Assembly: GCA_001179505.1 (NCBI GenBank)
Contig: CDMY01000347.1
Span: forward strand, 223,475 to 287,474
Direction: 5' to 3'
Origin: Vitrella brassicaformis
Taxonomy: Eukaryota > Sar > Vitrellaceae
Length of the DNA: 64,000 nt
The notes under the pieces were generated by a model that was not told the DNA's origin, did no database searches, and saw only the letters and a program-made list of their open reading frames with translations. This document shows positions 1 to 9,800 of the stretch, in pieces (position 1 is the first letter of the stretch; each line of letters begins with the position of its first letter). Made by a program: the position numbers and the translations under genes.

Positions 1-108
1 TGCCCTCTGCCGTTTGTTTGTTTGTGTGTGGATGGATGGATGGATGGCTGAAGCCTTCAGCATGCCTGTCCATGCGTGTGTGTGTGCGTGTGTGTGCTAT
101 GATCACAG

Positions 109-401
109 GGTTTCCAGTTCGCCAAGGAAGACGACGTGAGCACGACACACACACACTTGACGAATGGACATCTGATGAATTGTGGCTGTGTTCGTCTGAC
201 AGGACTTCCCCCTCCTGCCGGGCCCCAACAAGGTATGCCCGACAGGACATGCCAAAGTGACACACGCGAAACCAACAGACGTGTACACACATGCAACTGT
301 CCACAGAACAACAATGCAACTGTGCACAGGGCAAGTGGGATAGTGTGCCCGCCAAGAGCAAGCAGCCGCCCAAGACCACCGCCACCGACAAGATCACCGA
401 G
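109..401 (+). CDS. Three small exons of a gene cut by the left edge
   Basis: Three short exons join in phase 0: 109-135, 203-232 and 330-401. Each follows an AG and is followed by GT (donors gtgagc, gtatgc, gtacgc). They encode a hydrophilic lysine- and proline-rich stretch that begins GFQFAKEDD, continues DFPLLPGPNK, and ends in TDKITE. No family is recognised. The gene must begin left of the window. No in-phase continuation was found: the next candidate acceptor (AG at 480-481) opens onto TGA in the carried phase. Either the true next exon was missed or the duplicated block starting near 476 has landed in this gene's intron. Confidence 0.45.
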
Positions 402-475
402 GTACGCACAGCGACACTCACGCACACAGACGCCTGCATGACGTCCTGCATGGCTGTCCATCAATGTGTGTACGT

Positions 476-1274
476 GGTCAGCGGCTTGGCGGCTCATGAC
501 CCGCCCCTCGCCGCTGACCAAGAAAAACAAGGCCGCCACCAAGGGCAAGAAGGCCACCATCACCATCCCGCCGCCCCCAACTTCACCAACACCACTGCTC
601 AAGGTGAGCGGAGAGGAAAAGGCGGGGCGGAGACATGGACGAGAATGCACTCACTGTGTGTGTGTGTCTGTCTGTCTCTGTGTGTGCCCGTGTGTGTGCA
701 AGGGGCTGAGCTCATCATGGTGTTGGTCGTGCTGGTGGTGTTGTGTGTCGGTGCGGCGTGCTGCTGGGTGGCGCCCTCGCCGCTGCTGCTGGTGGTGCTC
801 GGGGTGTTCGTCATATGGTGGCCCCACATGCCACCCGACGACAGCGCCGACTTCCATGAGGCGATGGAAGACTTCTCCACGTTTGAGGACGCCCGGGAGC
901 CCGACATACAGATCGCCACGCCAGAGTATGCGCCACCCCCCGCACCCCATCAGCCGGGCACTCGTCTTGCCCCCCGCCCGAAGCCGGCCGAGAAGGCCAT
1001 GACCCCAGCGGCTGAGGAGGCGGCGTTGGCCGAGGCCGTGCGGGCCATGCTGAAGGCCCAGAAGGAGGTCGAGAAGGTGTCAAGGACAAGACTGCTGCCC
1101 CGGTCAATGATGGGCATCAGCGACACTTTCCTCCCCATCCCCACCGACCTGCTAAGCGCTGCCCCACCGCTGCCCCAGGCTCACACCAACGCCAGAGCCA
1201 GGCTGGTGCGAGACCACCGCTGGCAGCCGCGGATCAACGCCCTCGGGCCGGACAGGGTGGCGCGCTACGTGTAG
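476..1274 (+). pseudogene. Copy A of a duplicated small membrane-protein gene, splice acceptor lost
   Basis: Positions 476-1118 match 2503-3146 almost base for base through two exons and the TG-rich intron between them. The first exon part (to 604) encodes a basic, proline-rich stretch ending TPLLK; the second encodes a strongly hydrophobic pair of segments (about 711-830, with VLGVFVIWW) followed by an acidic and then a helical region containing AEEAALAEAVRAMLKAQKE. In this copy the acceptor that reads CAG in copy B (2728-2730) reads CAA at 699-701, so the AG moves by one base and the joined frame is lost. The hydrophobic frame itself stays open to a stop at 1274. No family recognised. Confidence 0.5.
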
Positions 1275-2106
1275 GAGCCCCACAGGCCCCCTGCCGTGCC
1301 CGATGGGCCCGCCTCCCGCCTCGTGCCCCAGAGCCAGTGGGTATTCACCACCCCCCAGAGGCCGGGGCGCGACGCGCCGACAGCAGCACCAGTACCAGCA
1401 CCAGCCACCAACAGGCCGACGCGCGGCATCGCGGAGGTGTCTGCCGAGGCGGGCGAGGGCGACGTGAGGGGGGACTTCAAGCGGCGGAAGGTGGCTGCAT
1501 GATGGATGGATGGATGGACGGATGGATGGATGGCTACCTACATGCATACCGCCGGTGTTGGAGCTACCGATAGTAGTGGTGTGCCGCCTGAATAGTGCTA
1601 CCGACAGTTGTGGTGGGGATGGGCTACCGACAGTTGTGTGTTGGTGGTGGTGGGGGGGAGGAGGGCAAGTGCGGTGGTGCGGGTGCATCGAGGGCTTTCA
1701 TGTAAGGGAGTACTTAACGGCGTAATGTACATATATCTGTCTCTTCTTAACAAGATGAGTGGAGACAGGGCGGGAAAAGGGGACCCGTGACATGGCGTGT
1801 ATCTCTGTCTGTCTGTCTGTGTGTGTGTGTGTGTGTGTGTGGCCAGGTGTCCTGGTGTGGTGCTTGCGGCAAAGGGGGGTGAGCCCTCCTCGGATGGCTG
1901 TCTACATTTTATATCTGCAAGGCTCTGTGGACATCATCCCTCGAAGAATGCATCGCCCGGTACGGAGAGCTCTAGTCGTCGCGTGCACGTGCGCAGATAC
2001 ATCACACTGAATGTCCGTTCATGTGTCTGTTTGTTTGTTTGTTTGGCAGAGACATCGCTGTTTACATTTTGTATCGCGGTCCTGTGCTTCATCAAATTTC
2101 GCTCCC
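1275..2106. other. Spacer between the two duplicated copies
   Basis: The spacer holds the decayed 3' end of copy A, an (ATGG)n run at about 1501-1534, the motif ctaccgacagttgtg repeated near 1600-1640, and long TG/TCTG microsatellites at about 1803-1840. The ctaccgacagttgtg motif recurs after copy B (about 3630-3690), so the duplication includes the 3' flank. No gene seen. Confidence 0.5.
1691..1745 (+). repeat. 3'-flank repeat, copy 1 of 3
   Basis: A block of about 50 bp containing ctttcatgtaagggagta, then taacg, taatgtacatatatctgtctc. Similar blocks lie at 3818-3857 and 3916-3970. It probably marks the 3' untranslated end of the duplicated gene. Confidence 0.6.
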
Positions 2107-2302
2107 ATGGCCTTTGGCGCCATCAATGGTCGAGAGGCTCCAGTGGTACTGCAGGTATGCAGTAAGCTCGATTGTGTGAGAGGGCTCGCCGATCCTCGCC
2201 ATGGGACACACCTACACCACTGCCATTGGGTCAGCCAGCTACGCAGGGAGGGAGGGGGCCGCTGTTGTCAATCTGTCTTTGTCTCTTTCCCCGTGTGTGT
2301 AG

Positions 2303-3515
2303 GTTTGTGACCCTCCTGTCATTGGGCGAGGCGATTTGGTCTCCGCCATTCTACGAATACACCGTCACCATCGCCGCCAGGATCATGTCCGTCATCGTGT
2401 GGGCCGTCCATGGGGTATCTCATGCAGCGGCCACCGCCTTCGCCTGGCTGACCCGCATCTACGGCGCAATCGACTGCTGCTGGTGTGACCTGGCGGCCTT
2501 CTGGTCAGCGGCTTGGCGGCTCATGACCCGCCCCTCGCCGCTGACCAAGAAAAACAAGGCCGCCACCAAGGGCAAGAAGGCCACCATCACCATCCCGCCG
2601 CCTCCAGCTTCACCAACACCACTGCTCAAGGTGAGCGGAGAGAAAAAGGCGGGGCGGAGACATGGACGAGAATGCACTCACTGTGTGTGTGTGTGTGTGT
2701 CTGTCTGTGTGTGTGCCCGTGTGTGTGCAGGGGGCTGAGCTCATCATGGTGTTGGTCGCGCTGGCGGTGTTGTGTGTGGGTGCGGCATGCTGCTGGGTGG
2801 CTCCCTCGCCGCTGCTGGTGGTGGTGCTCGGGGTGTTCGTCATATGGTGGCCCCACATGCCACCCGACGACAGCGCCGACTTCCATGAGGCGATGGAAGA
2901 CTTCTCCGCGTTTGAGGACGCCCGAGAGCTCGACATACAGATCGCCACTCCAGAGTATGCGCCACCCCCCGCACCCCATCACCGGGCACTCGTCTCGCCC
3001 CCCGCCCGAAGCCGGCCGAGAAGGCAATGACCCCAGCGGCTGAGGAGGCGGCGTTGGCCGAGGCCGTGCGGGCCATGCTGAAGGCCCAGAAGGAGGTCGA
3101 GAAGGTGTCAAGGACAAGACTGCTGCCCCGGTCAACGATGGGCATCGTGTCCCCCGACCGGTCGAAGACCCGCCCCACCGCCGACATCCCCACTGCCGCA
3201 CGTGTCGCCGCCAAGGTCATGGAGGTCCGTCGGGAGTGTTCGAAGTTGGGCTGGCGCCCTGTCAAGGGGCTGCCGCAGCCAAAGAAGATGCCCCCCCAGC
3301 CGCCCGCACTGAGGCCGACCGGCCTAGTGCCCCGCCATCTCTGGGTCTACAAGACGCCAGAGCGGCGCCGCCCGGGCACCACCATCCGCCCAACAGCAGC
3401 ACCGGCACCAGCAGTGGCAGCAGCGGCGGCACCAGCACCAGCACCGGCAAAGGCGCAGCAGCAGGCGCCGCCTGTGGTGAGCATGCCAACGGCCACCGGA
3501 CGGCAGCTCAACTAA
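2303..3515 (+). CDS. Copy B of the duplicated small membrane-protein gene, probably frameshifted
   Basis: Exon 2304-2630 encodes a hydrophobic stretch (VTIAARIMSVIVWAVHG and neighbours) and the basic PSPLTKKNKAATKGKK region. A TG-repeat intron ends at AG 2729-2730, and exon 2731 onward encodes a second hydrophobic region with VFVIWWPHMPPDDSADF. An exon with ATG at 2107 lies upstream but its phase does not fit cleanly, so the true start is unresolved. Relative to copy A one base is missing near 2979 (catcaccggg against catcagccggg); the frame then stops at 3030, while the homologous downstream part stays open in another frame at 3027-3515 and ends in Pro/Ala repeats. It is either a pseudogene or a sequencing error. 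Confidence 0.45.
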
Positions 3516-3817
3516 GGAGGGAGTGCCCCGGCAAGAGGCGCCGTGTCGCGTGAGCAGGGGATGTCTGTCAATGAGGGCACTACGACTGCTGTGCGGTAGG
3601 GATGTCGAGACCTACCAACACCAGCAACACTCTGGCCCCCGACAGTTGTGTTAGTGGTGGTGGTGGAGGCTACCGACAGTTGTGTTAGTGGTGGTGGTGG
3701 TGGTGGTGGGGAGGGGGGGAGCCAAGTGCGGTGGTGTGGGTGCATGTGTGTCTGTCTGCCGGTGTGGTGGTCTGGGCTGCTGATTGTATGTCTGGCGTGT
3801 GTGTCTGTATGTGTCTG

Positions 3818-3857
3818 GGAGTACTTAACGTTGTAATGTAGATATGTCTGTCTCTAC
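3818..3857 (+). repeat. 3'-flank repeat, copy 2 of 3
   Basis: A shorter, more diverged version of the 1691-1745 block (gggagtacttaacg, then tgtaatgtagatatgtctg), placed after copy B. Confidence 0.55.
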
Positions 3858-3915
3858 GTAACAATCGCTGCCCTCAGTGTGTGTCGCCTGCCTGCCTGCC
3901 TGCCTGGATGGATGG

Positions 3916-3970
3916 AGGGCTTTCATGTAAGGGAGTATTTAACGTTGTAATGTACATATATCTGTCTCCA
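3916..3970 (+). repeat. 3'-flank repeat, copy 3 of 3
   Basis: Almost the same as the 1691-1745 block. Two copies downstream of copy B suggest a further, lost gene copy or a local duplication of the 3' flank. Confidence 0.6.
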
Positions 3971-5186
3971 CCTGATCATCTGCACCCAGTTGCGGCCGAT
4001 GTGCGACTTGCTGCTGGGGGGGCTGCACGAGGAGGCGCGCTGATGATCGGTCAAGCGAGTGGGTGAGTGAGTGAGTTGATGAGAGAAAGATGGGTGGCTG
4101 GATGGGTGGCTGCATCTCTGTCTATATTTTCTATCTGCGGTTTGTGTGCACGGAATTCATCAAATGATTGCTGCCTTCATTTTATATCCGTTGAAGTGTC
4201 GCTTGTTATGTCACGGAGAAAGGAAGAAAGAGGTAGAGAAATGGATGCGTACATGCAGACTCTGGACCGACACGAACTGCATCTAAGCCTGTCTGAAAAA
4301 ATGCGTGTCTCGCCATTCGCCAATACCGTACGGGAGAAATACATGCATACTCGACCAGGTGCCAAGCCTACAACTCCGTACTTAGCATCATTCGTCAGCC
4401 GACTCGCTGCAAAGTGTTCTCCCCCTTGTCCACCAAACCCGCCCCGCCCCCCTTCCCCTTCTCGCCCGCCAAAGCCACACACATTAATGCAGGGGAAAAA
4501 ACGAAACGAAGGAAGTGGGTGTGGGTGTCGGGTTTGAGAGTTGTACAACTCACCAACTGACTCACACCAACTGACAAAACAGGACAAATGCGCTGACACG
4601 CTGCATGGGGCCGCAAGCAGCTTGTGCACCGGTGGTACAGAGATAATAAACAGACTACCACTGGTGGAGCTTGCAGACATCCACACGCACGCACACACGA
4701 ATGAATATCCTACACCCTACGCCGTAAAGGCGCGACTTCCAAGCCTTTCTGCCGGCTCAATCACACAAGACGACACCACACAGGTCGACTGGCCGACAAA
4801 AATCAATGACACAAACTGCGCATGAGCGACAAGGCGACGAAGGCCGAATGTCTCTGTGTATGTATGTGTGTATGTGTGAAGACCACGTACTCGGGAGGAG
4901 AGGGGCGGGCAGGAAGACACACCACACAAACCGCAGGCCGCACACGCAGGCAGACACCGAGACGAACGAAACACGTGCAGCCACTCACCCACCCCTATCT
5001 GTACACGCCCCCACACACACCCATCATCCACAGCCATCACATCACATCCCATGCTGCCGTCCCCTCCGTCGCTCCCTGCCATTGTCACATACCACCCTCT
5101 GTCCTACACACATACACATGACAGACACGACTCCCCCACAGCTAGGCCGCCAAGTTGGTCAACACAGCCGGCTCGTCCGGCCCCGC
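3971..5186. other. Non-coding stretch, no supported gene
   Basis: Simple repeats (GAGT, GGAT, CACA) and a C-rich run near 4430-4460. Open frames of up to about 170 codons exist on the minus strand but show no splice logic, family signature or hydrophobic pattern. Confidence 0.4.
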
Positions 5187-6388
5187 TTACGACGAGGGCG
5201 CCGTCGTGTCCGACCCACTGTCCACCGGAATCGGCTCCATCTGCACCATATTCACCGTTGTGGGCGCCGGGGGGGCCGTGGGCGTCATGACGGTGACGGC
5301 CGGCGGCTTGGTCGTTGGGGCGAGGGATGCATCAGCCTCCATGAAGCGAATGGCGATGGCGTTGCTCACGCCGGTGTTGGCGTGGTATCGGCCGCTGATA
5401 GACCGCCGGCTGGCGTCGAAGCGGCCGGTGACGTCCACACGGAGGTTGTCGGTGCCCATCTCGCCCCACGACACGCGGCCACTCCTGGCGCTATAGACGC
5501 CGTTGACTGTGAAGGTGCCGTCCGCGTCGGTGCCAGTCCCCGTGACGGTGCCGTCGTAGTCGAAAGTCAGCTTGTAGGTGGTCGTGAGCGACTTGGTCTC
5601 GCCGTAGGGACCGCCCTTTGTGGAGAAGGGCACATAAGTGCCGAGCCATTCGCCAGAGCCAGGGAGAGTCTCGGTCTGCGCCGGCCCGGTGCGACTCCGC
5701 CGGCCGTTGGCAAGTCTTTGGATCCAGCTGGCGATGCCCACACAGCCGAGGCAGAGAAAGCCGAGCCCAAAGTACGCGCCTAGCATAATGAGACCGACGG
5801 GTGGTGGTCGTTTGGCGTTGTCGTGGCAGCAGGGCATCAGCCAGGAGTACTGGGGCAGTAGGGCGCTGTTGCGCCCGTATGGGCAGTTGCTGTCGACGTA
5901 GCACCATGGCTGATACTGGGTCTCGGGGATGAAAGCCTTCGGCTAGTATCCACACCTGTCACCTTGCCCGGCGGAGTTGGCAACGCCAATGCACTTACAT
6001 GCAGGAATGGCACACGCAGTGCTCAGTCTGCGAGTTTCAGCTCCAGTCTCATCAACGGCAACTGCAGGCAGACAGACAGGCAGGCAGCAGACACACGACA
6101 CCTTGCGTGGAATGTCCTGCTCACTGAGAGTGAATGGATTTCCCTCGTGGGTACTCACTCACCACTGAGATCTGTATCGATGACGTCAGCCGAGGCATGC
6201 GCAGATGCGCCATGCGCCTGCAAACACACACACGGCGGAGGAGGCGAACGGGAGCAAGCTGACAGAGTCAGTCAGTCAATCAATGCGTGGTGAATGAACT
6301 CCCCTACCGTCGCATCGGTGACGAAGGCAACAGCGGACACGGCACTGCCCAGCAGGAGGGCGCCAACGAGGCACAGAAGCAGTTTCAT
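5187..6388 (-). CDS. Secreted or type I membrane protein with a Cys-rich module and one in-frame TAG
   Basis: Three exons join in phase: 6308-6388, 6163-6217 and 5187-6061 (337 codons). Exon 1 starts with a signal peptide (MKLLLCLVGALLLGSAVSA). Exon 3 holds a Cys-rich module with CKCIGVANSAGQGDRC and, later, PWCYVDSNC and CCHD. A membrane segment follows (VGLIMLGAYFGLGFLCLGCVG), then a Gly/Thr-rich domain of beta character (FDYDGTVTGTGTDADGTF, VSWGEM) and a Pro/Thr-rich tail. Between the two halves of the Cys module lies a TAG at 5943-5945, in frame with both sides; no phase-preserving intron removes it. It could be readthrough, a sequence error or a disabling mutation. The family is not named with confidence. 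It lies head-to-head with the gene starting at 6857. Confidence 0.75.
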
Positions 6389-6856
6389 CGTCAGGCTGAC
6401 CGAGTGAGCCAGTCAATCAATGCAATGCGTGGTGAATGAAATCCCCTACTGCCGCATCCAGCGCGCAGAGGGAGAGAGAAGCAGCTGCAGGGAGCGTGAT
6501 TTGCGAGCTTAAAACGGCTCGGCGAACAGGGTGCGCGTCAAAGCCTGGCGCGACGCGCTGCGCGTCCAAGACAGCGCACCAGACCACAGACAATCGAGGC
6601 AACGATTTTCCACGGTGCTGCCTGGCTGTCCAAGTGCCTGCCTGTCTGTCCTTTCCACTGCTCTCTCTATTGCTTCGCCTGCTGCCCTCTATCACTCTGT
6701 ATTTTTCTCAAGACTGACTGTCTGTCTATGCTGCCTGCCTGCCTGCCTGCCTGTTGCCTCGCTGAGTGAGTGACCGCATCTGTGGAATTTTTCCCTCCCT
6801 CCCTCGCTGTCTGATTGACGGAGTGACTGACTGAGGCGTGGCCATCCAAAAAGACG
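6389..6856. promoter_or_regulatory. Shared upstream region of a head-to-head pair
   Basis: 468 bp between ATG codons at 6388 (-) and 6857 (+). It contains TGCC and CTGC/CTGT repeats and no coding evidence. No TATA-like box is convincing. Confidence 0.4.
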
Positions 6857-9800
6857 ATGGTGGGGCTCAGGCGGCAGGTGTGCGCTGTGGCCCTGTTGCT
6901 CCCGCTGGCCACGGCGGGCCAAGAATGCGGCCTTGTCTGGGAGATGGACAAGGACATCAACTCAGGTGAGTTCACTGAAGGAATGGAAGACAGACAGACA
7001 GACCGAAACACACTCACCCATCTGATCTGCCTCCCTGTCTGTGTGGTGTGCCGAACAGGCGTGAACATATTCTCACCGGAGGACACTGAGAAGAACATCT
7101 CGCCGGACGCCACCCTGTCAGCGTCGAGCAAGGAGGAGTGCTGGTCGTTGTGCGAGCCGCTGCCCGAGTGTCAGGGGATTGTCTACAGCGACGGGTCCGT
7201 CATTGTACAGGGCTGCTGGCTCAAGGGCAGCATCGAGAGGGAGGAGGAAAAACAAGGCTTCGGTCTCTGGGCGGGCAAGAGGGTGTGCGGCGACGACGCT
7301 GAGGAGAAGACGGATGGAGTCGTGGGGCCCACACAGACCATCAGACACGAAGGTCAGTCAGTTAGTCAGTCTTGCTGTCCGGTGATGGATGGATAGATGA
7401 GCTCGTCTCTGTGTCTGTCGTGCTGTGTGTGCAGATCTCAACATCACTCTGACTGCGCTGCTGACGTGCTCCGACGAGGGCCAGAAGCACCCGTCCTTCC
7501 CTCCGCTAGAGGCGGGTCTGCCGCCCATCCCGGTGTCCATCCTGCCCCTGCTGAACCTCACCTACAACTACTCCGCCCCCTGGCTGGACCACCCCATCGT
7601 CAGTGAGCCCTTCACCTTCACCTTAACGGCCGATGCAGATGACCCCGACGAGGCGTCCAACGTGCCGATCCGTGCGTCGATCAAAGGGATGGATGCCATC
7701 GTCGCCTTTGGGGACGTCCTGGTGCCACTCAACCTCACCAGCGGCAACGAGGGGGAGGGGCACGTGGCCGCCGGGTGCGACGGGCGCAACATTGGCAGGG
7801 GCCATGTGGTGCTGCGGAGGGTGCAGGTCACCCTGGCCGATGGCTATGGCAACGAAGTCGCTGTCGAGGCCGCCAACTGCAGCAGCACCATTCGTAAGTA
7901 CTTACATTGGAGGCACCACAATCAATCAATGAACCCGTCCGTGGATTTTCATTGTGTGTCCTCCCCCCGTTTCTTTTACTAACCAGAGTGTCAGGACAAC
8001 ACCCCCCCGGCCGTTGAGTGCTCGCATGTCAACCTGCAGGAGCTGTCGTTCGGTGAGAGGCGGGAGATCGACCCAGGCGCCATCACCGTGTACAACGATG
8101 CGGGCACTGGCGTGCACGCGGCTTTGCTGCACCCCAGCCATGTGGAGTGCGGTGAGGTGGGGCGGCACACGGTTGATGTGGAGATCGAGGCGAGGGACGG
8201 GACGGGCCATGTGGCCAAGACCATGTGCTACGACGCCGTCGAATACAGTGAGATGAGAAAGAGAGAGAGGAGGGAGGACATTCATTGTTTGTGTGCATCA
8301 TCCATCCATCCACCCATCTATTTTGCTGTCTGCTGTGCTGTTGTCCTCTCCTCTCCTCTCCTCTCTCTGTGCGTCTCCCTCCCCATTCCAGCTTGTGAAA
8401 GTAAGAACAGGACACGATGAATACAACGAGACGAGCGTTCGTTATCTCTTCCCCCCCGTGTGCGTGTCGATCAGCGGATCCCCCGACCGACGGCTGCCGT
8501 GTGAGTGCGGCCTTCCAGCGCATGCTGGACATCAACCCGTCCATCGAGGGCTTCGACGACACGCCGCACAACGCCACCACCAAGGAGGAGTGCTGGGAGC
8601 AGTGCCGGCCCATGCCCGAGTGCCACGGCATGGTCTTTATCGCAGAATACGACGGATCAAACAAATGCTACCTCAAGGTCAGTTTTCCTTCCGTCGCCTT
8701 GACCTCGATGTGCCAATGAGTGAGTGCCCCTCTCTCGTGTGTGTGCAGGGCCCGATAGAGAGCGAGGAGTTCAATTTCAATAACACGCGGATGTGGGGCG
8801 GCCGCAAGATCGTCAAGTGCGGCCCCTCGGCCATCTTCGACTCCCAAACTCCCAACACACTCACCGTCAGCTTCTCCGAGTCCGTCGAGGGGCTCGACCA
8901 ATACGACTTCGACATCACCAGCGGGGCCGATGTGAGTGTCAAAGGAGTCCGTGAGGCGGGCAGCAACAGGTATGCGGTCGACCTGGAGGGCGGCATGCCG
9001 GAAGGGGCTGTGTTGAGTGTGGCGCTGAGGAATGGGGCTGTGACTAACGAAATGGGGCAGGAGAACGAGGCGACCGAGCCCTTCGAGATGAGATACGGTA
9101 CGTGGGCATTATATCAATGGGGGCGCGTACAATAGATGGGATGGGATCTATGGACTCGCCTGTGTGTCTGTGGTCTCTCAGACACGCAGCCGCCAGCGGT
9201 GTCGCTGTCCACATCAGGGCTGCCCCCCTCGTTCTCCCTCGTCCGCACCAACCACCAGCCGCTCCGCATCCACGTCACCTTGTCAGAGCCTGTCACAGGT
9301 TTTGGTCTGGAGGACTTCACTGTGACATGGCCCAACCACACGGTGAAGTGGCAGCCCGACGGCTCCGACGCGCCTGCCCCCGCCTCCCTGGGCAACCTGA
9401 CCAAAGTGGACGACACCAACTACACGGTGGACTTCTCATCGCGGGCAGATGGGATGTTCTCGGTGTCCGTGGGGGAGGGGGGCGTGAGGGATGCGGCTGG
9501 CAACCTCAATGGAAAGTCGAACCAACTGGAGATCCTCAGGGGTGGGGGAGGGAGGCGAGGGCGTATGTGTGTGCGGGGCGGGGGGATGTCTGCACCGCAC
9601 GCCATGCCATGGATGTCTGTGTGTCCATCCAGATCTGACGCCTCCCAATGTGCACCTGGAGGGTCCGGGTCCCTACGCCGCCACCAACGCATCAACGTTC
9701 GAGATCCACCTGGTGCTCTCAGAGGTACCGTACCGTACCATCCCATCCACCCACCCCCACAACCATAAGCATAGCATGCCCATCGACATACAGCATGTCC

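Noticed and set aside
4177-4698. 173-codon minus-strand open frame
   Set aside because: No splice logic, no signature, and composition of simple repeats.
4806-5783. 325-codon plus-strand open frame
   Set aside because: Antisense to the secreted protein whose signal peptide, Cys module and membrane span fit together.
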